A stretch of 64,000 nucleotides of DNA. Origin: Cantharellus purpuraceus. Taxonomy: Eukaryota > Basidiomycota > Agaricomycetes > Cantharellales > Hydnaceae. The notes beneath the pieces were generated by a model. That model saw only the letters and a program-made list of their open reading frames with translations, was not told the DNA's origin and ran no database searches. Numbering within the stretch: the first letter of the stretch is position 1; each line of letters begins with the position of its first letter. Positions 36,301 to 46,831 of the stretch are shown piece by piece. The stretch spans positions 558,001 to 622,000 of the forward strand of contig JALBUN010000014.1 of assembly GCA_025174535.1 (NCBI GenBank), given 5' to 3'. The translations under genes and the position numbers were made by a program.

Positions 36301-38118
36301 CAACAGCCTCGCCAAAGTCGCTCGCTGTGACCTGCAAGATAAGCGTGTCATGAGCGGGATCATTGCTATCCGTGTTTGAGAGGCAGTACCTCATCATATG
36401 TTTTGTTGGGGAATAATTTCTTCCAAAAATCATCAAGCCACTTCTCGTCCTTTGCCGAGGTAGTTGCATGCCACTGCCATCAGAAATCAGAGGCAAGCGT
36501 CAGGGAAGATAATATCGCAAGAACAGAGATAAGGGACAAACTCGGTAGAGCAAGTTGAATTCTACGGAACAGACATTGCCTTCGCCTCGCGGAGTCATCT
36601 CGTGGTGAGAATCTCGCATAGGCTGCAACATGACTAGTGTTAGTCCCGGCCGCATTAACTTGGTACAATAAGTTACTTACGTCAAGCGGTTTTAGATGCC
36701 AGGGTGTGAGGTCTGGAATCATGCGTAGAATACAACAAACATAGTCACGCATGATCACCTACGATCAAAGGTAGTATAAGTATCATCATGGGTCGTCAGC
36801 AAATGTAGCTCCTTGCCTGCATGAATGCCCCGCTACAGGAGTGAAATTTGATCAGTACCTGTCAAAAACACGGAATGAAACAAAGCACCAATTGACAAGC
36901 CTTGCTCTATTGAAAATCTCCTCGTCCTGAGCCATGAGTTTGACCTTGTCAGCTGGCAAAGGGTCAGAAGAATAAGTTCCCGATTCGTTGATACTAAGTA
37001 TACGATTAGCGACGAACTGAAAGATACGAAGTCAGTTGTGAAGAGTATCCACGAAAGACAAACATACGTTGTGATTGCGGCTGAATATGAGCAAGAGCGC
37101 CGGAACCGCGGGAGGCATCCCCAAGAGTCTCATATCAGCGAAAACATCGTTCCACAGCCTTCCCGTCCCGTCGAACCTCCGCACACGATTTTGCTCTGCT
37201 TGATCCACGCCATACAGCGGACTGAGATCCAAATAGCTGGAGGTATCATTGATGCTTTCGTCCTTCCTATTGGTGCGGAAGAGTGAATGTATGATGAGAT
37301 TCGCAAATGCAAAGAACATGGAGGAGAGTCCAGTGGGATGCTCCGTCTGTGCGTCGCGCTTGAGCAGCGTGTCGAATACTACGCCAGGATCTGGGAGTGT
37401 CCAAGCGGGGGCGACATGCGAGGACGCGACGGAACGTGCATAAGGCTTGTGAGCGGCACCCAGTGCTGGCATCAAAGGGTTGTTGCAGCTCCCATCAGCT
37501 TCGCGGTAGGCAAAGCCCTTGATACGAAGAGTGTCGGTATTAGTAGGTGTGGAGTCCACGTAAGGTCCCAAGAACGTGGAAGGGGGATGGGGAAGGTCCT
37601 TGTAAACTGAGTAGAGTCAGGAGACAATCTGAACTCGATGAGCAAGCGGACGCTCACGAAAGTCAATCATGAAATGCTCGACTTGAGTAGCGAATTTGCT
37701 ATTTGGCGGGAGACGAGACATGAACACTAGGACTTCCTCCAACTAGGACCGGCATCAACTCGCAAGCAGATGCAACAGTGAATCTATTGTTTGACTTGCC
37801 AGAAACTTGCGGTCATCAAGACCAACCCCATTCTGATTGTTCAGCGCGTCCCACACAGCTCCCTTATGGGATGATGAGAAGGAAGCGACAGGTGAGTGAA
37901 GTGTTGGTATATACCAAAGTACTGAAGTTAAGGGGACTCCCTCTTTTGAGTTGAGCTTCGACGGATTGGACGAGTGAAGTGCCCTCAGACCTTCCCGAGT
38001 CGATGGATAAAGCAGGAGAGCTTGTGGTGGACCTCAAGAGCGAGGTGAAATCAAGAGACGCGATGCGCGATACAAGTCTGGAACCCTCCTCGTCGAAGTT
38101 GTTATTGTTGGAAGTCAT
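33400..38118 (-). CDS. Ppo-type fatty-acid oxygenase (heme peroxidase/dioxygenase plus P450-like domain)
   Basis: Twenty-five exons from 38118 to 33400 close in phase to 1130 residues. In order: 38118-37915, 37862-37800, 37742-37658, 37606-37068, 37016-36889, 36832-36817, 36758-36681, 36622-36542, 36473-36390, 36331-36249, 36195-35990, 35933-35890, 35830-35783, 35735-35597, 35540-35152, 35087-34908, 34853-34768, 34709-34595, 34540-34351, 34298-34164, 34111-34098, 34038-33934, 33881-33808, 33758-33651, 33598-33400. The N-terminal half is a linoleate dioxygenase/peroxidase: distal histidine in NLIIHSLFRT (about residue 224), SSYLDLSPLYG, FSRNHN, and YRWH at 397-400, which carries the catalytic tyrosine and proximal heme histidine. 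The C-terminal half is P450-like (EALRLDPP, SERVFVNLAAA), but the cysteine loop reads FVPGAHSSLDQDFSNKTMAR, with serine where the thiolate cysteine belongs. Such enzymes make hydroperoxy fatty-acid signals (psi factors). Three introns are GC-AG. Confidence 0.9.
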
Positions 38119-39737
38119 TGCAAGTCGACTTGGCCTGCTATAATAACAACAGTCAGACTACATTGGCAGGAACAGGAGAAAAAGTAAGTTACTCCTCGTC
38201 GCTGGGCAGTCGCTGCAGTCAAGGAGGAGAGAGAGAGTGTGCGTAGTTCGACTTTTGAAGTAATCATTGAATATCATCAGCGGTAGGCGTCAAAGGGAGA
38301 GAGAGAGGTCCGAATAGGCCAGGGCGTCCGGCAGTTGACACATGACGGATCTTCCCTCGGATAGCATTAGCATGTATGAATCCGTTGTAAATCATTACTG
38401 TAAGCACCGCATGTGTATATATCCGCATGTGTATTGGAAGTTCCTGCTGTGGCGCTGTTGATTGCCCCTCACAGCGCCCGAATACTCTCTGCTAACTGAG
38501 GTGCTCGCCATAGTTGCGACCTCAACTGCCGTGCGTCAACTCCGTGTCCAAGAACCACTTTCAGGCAAGTCGGGCGCTGATATACAAGGAGGGCCAGGCC
38601 ATCATAACCTGATGTGACAGAATCTTCACTAGTTGAATGTAAATATAAATTGGTTGTGCTGTCACATCAGGCATGACCAACGTGGACTGGTGATGTGAGA
38701 GATCGGAAGGACACCCAGCCCGAAACTCGGCAGTTTCAGCAGTTGAGACCTTAAACCCCGGGAGTAACTGGCTCGTTGGCCCTTGTAGAAGTGGCCCGGG
38801 CTGAAGTGGTACCCAGAAGGGCGCCTGTTGCTCCCCACCCGTCATTGTCAACTACAGTCCTGTAATATCGAGCTCCTTACATCAGTGATGCGGGGGGGGT
38901 TGACCGCGCCTGGAGAACCAGACGCGGGATCCCTACGCAGCAAGAGGCAGAGACCCAGGGGTGCACTCATACCCCAACGTACGATAAGTCTAGAACCGCG
39001 TCTCCAGCCCATGATACAAAGCTCGTTAACAACTGTCCCAACATAACCCGCTCTATTCATGTAAACGTTGTACATACAGCAGATACGGTAACCACAAGCG
39101 CACAAGTGCTTCATGTACCCTAATGATCATCTCTCTCTAAAATAAAATAAGCAAAAAGTAAGCATTATCCACTCCCCAACTGACCCTACTACACCGACCC
39201 TGATCCGTCAGGTTTCCATCTTTGAATGGATTGACCGACTGACCGACTGATCGGTTATCACCCAGGGCTAGTCGTTGAGTTTTGACGGGTCGGTAACAGC
39301 ACCGTCAGGCCCAGCTAGACGTAAAGAACTGGCCAACTATATCCAAATGCACAAAGATAGGCCTTGATGCGTACCTACATTGGGTTAGTACTTGGCACTT
39401 ACTCAAGGCCAAATGCCTCACAGGCTCCGATTATAAAAAAGCTTTTAATGTCCGGCAAACCCTTGAAGGCAGCACGTACGTACAGGTGGCAATTTGTGAC
39501 ACATTATGCAAAACGAACCCGCTGCTGTGCTCGATTTCAAGTGACCGTTCTGTTGATTTCCAATTAGGAGACATGGTGTATGATATAGGACCACCGTTCA
39601 AGTCTGAGTAAAACCCGAATAACACATTCAAAGATCCCTGGCCTTTAGGTGTGCAAGGTGCTTCCAGACCGCATGTGACTGAGCAAGAGATAATAAGTGG
39701 TGTCACAGGAGTGACATCTAGCACCTCAAAGGCGAAC
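38119..39737. other. Intergenic region between the Ppo gene and the FAD enzyme
   Basis: These are divergent upstream regions of two genes. No coding exon was recognised. A 13-bp inverted repeat, CCTGATGTGACAG at 38608-38620 and its complement at 38659-38671, could be a hairpin or the ends of a tiny element. A run of eight G lies at about 38890. Short GACCGACT repeats are at about 39230-39255. Confidence 0.5.
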
Positions 39738-41380
39738 ATGGAATACGATTGCATAGTCCTAGGAACAGGGAATGCAGCGCTATGTTCCGCCATTGCCGCT
39801 GTTCAATCAGGCTGTGACCCCGCACATGTCCTCGTTATCGATAAGGCACCAGTGGAATGGGCAGGCGGCAATAGCTACTTCACGGCTGGCGCATTCCGCA
39901 CCGTCCACGGAGGTCTCAAGGATCTCCTGCCAGTGGTGCAAACCGTAGAGAAGGATGAAGGTCGCCTGAATCTAATCGACATCGATCCCTACACAAAAGA
40001 ACAATTTGTCGAGGATATCCTCAGGCTGGGTGATGGGAAACCGAGTAGCGTATTAGTGGATACTGTGGTGGAAGATAGTAGAGAAGTGATCACATGGCTA
40101 GCCGAGAGTGTTGGGGTGAAGTTCACACTTTCTTCCCATCGTCAGGCCTATGAGGTGGGAGGTAGAATCAAGTTTTGGGGAGGGCTGGCGCTCGCCGTAA
40201 AAGATGGTGGCAAGGGACTTGTAGAAGATTTGATGAACAAAGCGAAGAAAATGGGAATCCAGTTTAGATGGGGAACCAGCGTTGTGGGGTTAGTGGCAGA
40301 ACATGGCGAGCGAGTCAGGGGAGTTGAAGTCATGAATGCCCAATATCCAAAGAAGCAAGGGACGCTCAGGGCCAGGGCAGTGATTTTGGCATGTGGGGGA
40401 TTTGAGGCTAACGGTGACATGAGAGTCAGACATCTGGGTCTGGACTGGGACCAAGCTCGAGTAAAACCTGTCACGTCACAAAGGCAACGACAGATGCTAA
40501 CACATGGTTTCTTCAGGTGCGCGGCACGCCATATAACCAGGGGGACGGTTTCAAGTTGGCGCGCGATCTCCCTCCAAATCTACGGCCAGACCCCGTGGGT
40601 GACTGGGCTGGATGCCACGCGACTTGCTGGGATTTTAACTCGCCAACGCATAGAGGATCTCGAGACCTGACCAATGCATACACAAAGTCAGGATACCCCT
40701 TGGGGTTGATGTTAAATGCTCAAGGCCTTCGATATGTCGATGAGGGTGCGGACTATCGGAACTACACATACGCCATCTATGGGAAAGCGACACTGGGGCA
40801 ACCTGGCGGCTTTGCTTTTCAGGTATGGGACCAAAAAGGAAAGGAAATACTGCGCAGTGAGGAGTATAGTGATGATGTGACAAGAAGGATTGAAGCGCCA
40901 TCGATTGAGAGACTGGCCCAGTTGCTGGAAGAAGAAGGGCTCAAGGACCCAACAGCCTTCGTGGAGACCCTGAGCAACTATAATGAGGCGGTGAAAGCGT
41001 TCGAAGCAGAATTCCCAGGAAAGCAATTTGACCCTGCTGTGAAGGATGGACTAGGAACCCAGTCATCAGCAAAGAGGCTAGCCATACCAAAGTCGAACTG
41101 GGCCAGGACATTGGAGCAGCCTCCATTCGTCGCAGTCAAGATAACGTGTGGTATTACGTTCACGTTTGGCGGGTTGCCAATTGACACGGAGACGGCGGGG
41201 GTATTGAAATCTGGAGGAAACGAGACGATTGACGGGTTGTTTTGTGCTGGAGAGATGGTCGGCAACTTGTTTTGGAGGAACTATCCTGGAGGGAGTGGGC
41301 TGACTGCTGGAGCCGTTTTCGGTCGCCGAGCAGGGAAGGAAGTTGGAAGACTGGTCAAAGAGAGCAGAAGCGGGGCGTGA
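39738..41380 (+). CDS. FAD-dependent dehydrogenase, tricarballylate dehydrogenase/fumarate reductase family
   Basis: Two exons, 39738-40460 and 40517-41380, give 528 residues. The N-terminus MEYDCIVLGTGNAALCSAIA is a Rossmann FAD-binding turn, followed by WAGGNSYFTAGAFR. The C-terminal FAD-binding end reads GLFCAGEMVGNLFWRNYPGG then SGLTAGAVFGRRAG. This matches the fumarate-reductase flavoprotein superfamily, closest in layout to bacterial TcuA, which oxidises tricarballylate to cis-aconitate. In fungi the substrate of such proteins is mostly unknown, so the reaction is inferred only at the level of FAD-linked oxidation or reduction of a dicarboxylate-like acid. No signal peptide is seen. The start is the first ATG directly before the FAD motif. 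Confidence 0.87.
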
Positions 41381-41633
41381 GGCTGTGCATTGCATTCAGA
41401 GAGCGACACTTCATGTTGTCTAATCTCGGCAAGCATCCTTCCCTGCACGAAGGAATTAACACCCTGGGCTTCTTGCTATAGGATTGGGAGACCCTGAATA
41501 CAAAAAAATGACAGGACACATTTTCAGGATGAGAATCAGGCAACATGATGTATATGTTGAACTTCAACACCAAGGTGAAGATATGGGTGTAAGAATTAAC
41601 CAAAGCGACATTGGAGTTTGAATCTCAGAGCCA

Positions 41634-41641
41634 TCACGTGA
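41634..41641. promoter_or_regulatory. TCACGTGA palindrome upstream of CDC20
   Basis: Perfect octamer 37 bp upstream of the CDC20 start codon and 254 bp downstream of the FAD enzyme stop. It is the same motif and similar spacing as seen before the CSN12-like gene and MIS12, suggesting a shared bHLH-type input. Confidence 0.45.
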
Positions 41642-41677
41642 CATATACGCGCTGTTTGGCGTGTCTGTGTCAATGGT

Positions 41678-43437
41678 ATGGCTTCTACCAAGAGCTCAAC
41701 TTCCCATAAAGCCCATCATTCAAAGACGCCGTCGCGCTCGCGTCCACCATTGACACCATCGTTGACTGCTGGTCTCAACTCTTTGTCTCTTGGAGGCTCA
41801 CCCACGAAACCGCGACGCACACACATTCAGGATTTGACCGGAAACCCTTTTCTTTCCCGCCCGCCTTCTCCCATCAAGCAGAATGGTTTTGTTGTCAATG
41901 CCGAGTTACAGCGACAGGCTAACTCAGGCGTCGTTCGGAGGGGCGGAATCGAGAGCAGAATGGACGTTGTCCGCCATGATTATTTCCCTACTAAAAGCAC
42001 GCCAAAGCGATCCAAATCAATGGGCAGACTCGGTACAGAGGACCGCTTCCTTCCCCGAGCACGTGGTCTCGATGATAGCGACATTGCAGCAGCTCCCATG
42101 AAGCAATTTCATCCAGACGGTTCGCCCCGCCATGTCGCTCGGTTAGCTGAGGCGACAGGTATGCCCGTGAGCGAGAGAGTCTTGAAGTACCATGAGGCTC
42201 CCCCAATGCCGTCGGCTGACAAAGACTTGGGGCAACAACGCTTGCAAGTTCGCGCGCTTTATCAGCGTCCTGGCGCAATTGCAGGTTCGTTGTCCGTGAC
42301 TACCAACAAGACTCGAAAGATACCTTCGCAGCCGGAGCGTGTTTTGGATGCTCCAGGGATGGTAGGTACGTCCTGCTGCAGTCGCAATATACAATGAGGT
42401 TTCATGCACACGATATGCCAGACGACTTCTATCTCAACCTCCTTTCTTGGTCCTCGACTAACGTCGTGGCTGTTGCGTTATCTGAGGCGACCTATGTCTG
42501 GCGTGCTGACACGGGGAGCGTCACGCAAATTGCTGAGGCAGCTGATGGTTCATATGTGTCTTCGGTATCTTTTTCTAACGATGGGATGTTCCTTGCCATT
42601 GGGATGGGCACAGGAGATGTTGAACTCCGAGATTTGGAGACGGGCTCGAAGCTGCGTACAATGGCAGGCCATCAAGGGCAAGTCGCGTGCATGTCGTGGA
42701 ATGGGCATATAGTAAGTTCAGGTTGCGGTGACGGGAGCATATGGCACCATGATGTCAGAATCGCAAGACACAAGGTATGCGAATTGTTAGGCCATACTGG
42801 AGAAGTCTGTGGTTTGGAATGGCGCGTGGACGGCGAGTATATCGCCAGTGGAGGAAATGACAATGTGGTCAATGTCTGGGACGCGCGAATGGGTGACTCT
42901 GGGAGCGACCATGATGGCATACCTACAATGACCAAGAGAACACACACCGCTGCCGTGAAGGTACATGTTCTCTGAATTTGCCTTTTACGGCTGATCACAT
43001 TGTTATCCATCTCATAGGGTCTCTCCTGGTGCCCGTGGCAGCCTTCCCTGCTCGCTACTGGAGGTGGCACCTCTGACACAACACTTCACATCTGGAACAT
43101 CACTACAGGGGCCCGCATCCATTCTGTAAAGACACCTTCACAGATTACGTCCGTCAAATTTGCACCACATAAGAAAGAAATTTTCACAACGCATGGATAT
43201 CCAACCAACTCGCTCATGATCCATGCTTATCCCTCAATGGAGCGTGTGGCTGAAATCCGCGACGCCCATGACTCCCGTGTCCTGTTTTCTCAGGTCAGCC
43301 CTCAAGGCGATGTTGTATGCACAGGTGCAGGTGATGAGAACCTCAAATTTTGGAGGTTGTGGGAAATTCCGAAGAAAAAGAAAGAGCATAAAAACCCGAG
43401 GACTATCACGGGAGAAAGCATTTTACAGCTGCGGTGA
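41678..43437 (+). CDS. CDC20: Cdc20/Fizzy anaphase-promoting complex activator
   Basis: Three exons (41678-42365, 42422-42960, 43018-43437) close to 548 residues. The N-terminal third is basic, with a C-box-like DRFLPRAR at 122-129. It is followed by RKIPSQPERVLDAPGMVDDF and a seven-bladed WD40 propeller: DDFYLNLLSWSS, YVWRADTGSV, LGHTGEVCGLEW, IASGGNDNVVNVWDAR, LSWCPWQPSLLATGGG. The chain ends SILQLR, matching the terminal IR-type tail that binds APC/C. The D-P-G-M-V-D-D-F-Y-L-N-L-L-x-W entry into the propeller is diagnostic of the Cdc20/Cdh1 family. The protein recruits cyclin B and securin to APC/C at metaphase. Cdc20 rather than Cdh1 is preferred from overall layout, but the distinction is not absolute. 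Confidence 0.93.
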
Positions 43438-43491
43438 TCCTAGCTAGGAATAGGGTCTAACAGAATGATATGCGCTTTGTGCAAGTTGTGC

Positions 43492-43620
43492 TCTCCGACT
43501 ATGACCACTAAGTTAAATGTCGAGGAGCACAAGGCTATGAGTATAGTAAGAACACGCGCGGCTCGTATATTCCAACGTTGTCATTCTACACAGTGGATGG
43601 ACAGTTTCTAGCGGCAACGA
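43492..43620 (+). pseudogene. Partial copy of the neighbouring small cysteine-rich gene
   Basis: Bases 43492-43541 (CTCCGACTATGACCACTAAG onward, ending AAGGCTATGAG) nearly repeat 44060-44109 of the gene at 43946. Bases about 43571-43620 repeat its 3' flank (TTGTCATTCT-CACAGTGGA). The RLRGG and cysteine-rich tail are missing, so this is a relic of a tandem duplication. Confidence 0.6.
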
Positions 43621-43945
43621 TCGGGTGGCCCGTGCAGATCCCAGCAGTTGTGTACTGCTGGTAACCGTAGTATCTTTTGAGGTTCTGAAATAAATTGATG
43701 AAAAAATCGGTGTATTCTGTTCGCCGTTCATGTTATCATATGAACAGCTTAGCACCTAAGTCTCAAGTATTCTTACGCGCACTGACAGGCACCTTTTGAC
43801 CTCCAAATTTGGAGTTAGGGTTACAGTATTCTATGGTAAATTCATAGGAGCCCGAATTATCTCATTATATTCAAATCTATTTCGCATCGAATCTGACTGG
43901 GTTTGAAGCCGCAGTCACGGCCGCAGCCAGGGGTGTAAACCGACC

Positions 43946-44243
43946 ATGTCTACAACTACCACGAACATGCCTACGCCCCAGACAACCACACAACTTTCAG
44001 CTCAGGCAGAACTGAACACAAACAACGATGCGTCGACCGTCTCCACGCAGCCAGAGTCGTCTCCAACTATGACCACAAAGTTAAATGTCGAGGAGCACAA
44101 GGCTATGAGACTCCGCGGTGGATGTATTCCATGCCCAGTAAGCGCCTCCAACTATGCCGTAGCTATCGTTGACTGTGACACTTCCTTCTTTACTTCAGGA
44201 TGGAGGGTGTTGCTTCGTCATTCCCATCCCATGTTGTTGTTAA
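43946..44243 (+). CDS. Small cysteine-rich protein with RLRGG motif
   Basis: Two exons, 43946-44137 and 44199-44243, joined by a GT-AG intron with phase 0, give 78 residues. The N-terminal 50 residues are threonine-, serine- and glutamine-rich and likely disordered. They are followed by EEHKAMRLRGGCIPCPDGG and a cysteine-rich end, CCFVIPIPCCC. Small Agaricomycete proteins with an R-x-RGG element and a cysteine-cluster tail are familiar to me as an uncharacterised group, but I cannot name a domain. The tail resembles short palmitoylated or CYSTM-like membrane-binding ends. RLRGG also equals the last five residues of ubiquitin, which may be chance. No signal peptide is present. A broken copy lies 450 bp upstream. 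Confidence 0.65.
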
Positions 44244-44639
44244 CCGAGTTCACATATTTGGAGGATATTGTCATTCTGCACAGTGGACGGTTTCTTTTGT
44301 TGCCGATATCCAATGTACCCCTCGCATGAGTCATACTCACTTCTCCAAGTAGTGCGAACGTCGAGAATTCAATTTAGCCGTATTGCTGCGATCCACGAGC
44401 TAGGCCGCGGACTTTTCGTTCTTTCGTGGTAGTCAGTTTCTAAGGTCCCGACCCACGAACGGGGCAACACCAGAACATCCTCGATTCTCGCATTGTAAAC
44501 ACGGCCCTACGGCACCAGACGGCAGCCCCATGTAGACCACGATAACTTCTATTAAACCCACCTTCAATGTACACCGCAAAGCTACAGACCTGGTCTTACA
44601 TCTCATCTCCCGGGGTATAAGCAATGGAAAGTGTCATGT
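44244..44639. other. Short convergent intergenic region
   Basis: 3' flanks of the small cysteine-rich gene (+) and the ketopantoate reductase gene (-). No further feature recognised. Confidence 0.5.
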
Positions 44640-46095
44640 CTATGGACGTTGAACAAGCTGGTTCTGGATTACAGACAGTAACGAGTACACCAGCTCCAAT
44701 CGCTATTAAAGATGTAAGCTTTCCACTCTTTTCTGTGATAATTGTAAGAGTGACGGACCGGAGCGTCTACTTGGTGTTGTTTAGCACTCCTGACCAACTC
44801 GCCAATGATCACTTCCAGCTCCATGGGGCGACCGTTATCACGGTCAAGCAACGTGCTTGCTCGATGAGTGCTGTCTGGTGATTTATGTATTTTAGCGGTG
44901 GTGCTGATAGTGCTTTCCACCGCCTCCAAAGGCAGAGCCTTTTCATCGAATCCCATCGCGCGACCTATAGCTATGATCTCAAGCATCATGGCACGAAGTT
45001 GTGGTATAACATGTCCTTCCACAGCTTCATCGCGGAAGAAAGCCGGCAGAGGGAACTGAATCAATGCGGAACATGTCCCGAACACCGCATTCCTAGACAA
45101 AGCCAGTTGATTCATAGGGTTTCGATAGGTAGAAATTCACCCACCAGATATTCTTCCTGAACTTAACTCTCTGCACCTCGTCTAAGATAAGAACTTCGCT
45201 GTTGCTGGCTTCTAAATGGTCGGCAAATCCTTGCAGGATTGCAGTCTCTTCCGCGGTGTTGGTCACGTCGGGAGGATAGCTAGTTCTATACATTCCAATC
45301 CAAATACGTTCCTTGCATTTCTCGTAAATGCTGATGCTCGGCAACAACACTGATGGCTCACTGGGTGGCTGTGATCCACTATATTTCCTTCGAGTAGATT
45401 GGTGCCGATCCAAAGAGCGGTACTGATGATGTTGGGTTCCACCTGACGCACTTTCTTCACGGCTTCATATATATCTCTTTCCACAAAGAGACCATTTTGT
45501 AAGAGAACAAAAGTCGGTAGGGGATGGCTACTTGTGTCTGAGTACAAAGGCTCCAAGAGCAATGATGTCGGTGATATCCCTGGTAGTGCCTTTGTAGTGA
45601 CAATAACATGTGAGTAGGACCTATCAGCGGCCTCGGCCACTGTCCTGACAACTTTGTTGCATATAAATTCGATGAGGACGCGAAGAAACATGTAGATATG
45701 TTGCACCAACGTCTATAGGGTCGCCAACTTTGGGTGTCGCCATATGTTCTGGATTTGATATAGATTCCATTGGCTTGTGAACATAGTCATGTAAATGGAT
45801 TCGGAGAAGTGCATTGTATCAATTACCTTGCGTTGCTTCATAGTTTCCTCGTGCTACGCATGTGACATTCGCCTTTCCACCTTTGGTGATGATGAATGCG
45901 TCTATAAAGAAATTCGCATGGTTTAGATGGCATTGCTATCAATTGCTGCTACTTGGATCATATTAATACTCACATAACGCGCCTACCGCGCCAAACCCTG
46001 TTCGTCAATCTCATGTCAACGGACATGGACAGTATCTAGTAAGCTCATCGGCAAGAATGCTTGCCTACGACCAAAACCTCCTGTTTATTAGACAT
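44640..46095 (-). CDS. 2-dehydropantoate 2-reductase (ketopantoate reductase) family protein
   Basis: Eight exons (46095-46065, 45997-45974, 45901-45827, 45773-45711, 45651-45362, 45311-45145, 45092-44759, 44702-44640) close to 348 residues. The N-terminus MSNKQEVLVVGFGAVGALYA is the NAD(P)-binding GxGAxG turn of the ApbA/PanE fold. Later blocks are VIVTTKALPG, LLQNGL, ISTALWIGTNLL, and the C-terminal helical domain with KIHKSPDSTHRASTLLD and GRPMELEVIIGELV, which carries the conserved substrate-binding residues. The family reduces ketopantoate to pantoate in pantothenate/CoA synthesis, although fungi have several paralogues with unclear substrates. The first exon is only 31 bp and its intron begins GCAAGC (GC-AG). 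Exon 2 is 24 bp. The last intron is placed so that the tail reads VYSLLSVIQNQL. Confidence 0.88.
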
Positions 46096-46831
46096 TTGGG
46101 GGTGAGTTGCGACCAATAAAGTCGGATGGCACTGATAAGGAATTATCACTTTTATACGCGAAACACCATGTCCGGCATTATCCCGGGCCGTCACGCACGG
46201 TGAGTCCTAGTACTGTCAGTGCAGTCCAACGCAGCCTATCAATGCATCAGGGTTAAGGAAAGGGGAGAATACCCCTGAGAGGTTTGTAACCGCTTTATAA
46301 CACAGAATTCCAACCGTCCAAAACTCACAGCAGGCGGCAGCGAGCATACTCGTACGTCAAGCTTCACGCATCAAGCTTCAAGGATAGGTAGCTATGTGAT
46401 ACTTGGCTTGTATTTATATGAGCCAAGCTACATCAGAAATGGAGATCGGCAACCAGTAATGGGCAGCAATGCAGGCAACGACGACGATACAGACAAGTTT
46501 TGGGGTACGGATGTGGCTCAATACAATGGTTTCTGGTCAATTTTCTAGCAGATCTTCTATAGCTTTCCCAGTCTACAATACAGATAAACTATGGGCGCCT
46601 ACAAGTTAAAGGTGGAGGTTACAAACACTAGCTGGTGGATAACTAATACTGCAAACATTGCCCCCCAATCAGGGTTGCCATGCCTCAGCTTCCGCTCCAC
46701 TTCCGCAACATTCATTTTTACATGATTATAGAATATATTTAAGCACAGACGTACAACAAGTATTACACAATCGATAATGCCACGACTATGCTCTGAAGAG
46801 CCTGTAATGAGCCCTCTTACATGCACGTTCG
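46096..46831. other. Intergenic region between ketopantoate reductase and MIS12
   Basis: Upstream of one minus-strand gene and downstream of the next. Short CAAGCTTCA repeats at about 46357-46380. No coding exon recognised. Confidence 0.5.

Noticed and set aside
44624..44881. Plus-strand open frame starting MESVMSMDVEQ
   Set aside because: Overlaps the last exons of the ketopantoate reductase gene on the opposite strand, whose frame is fully supported.
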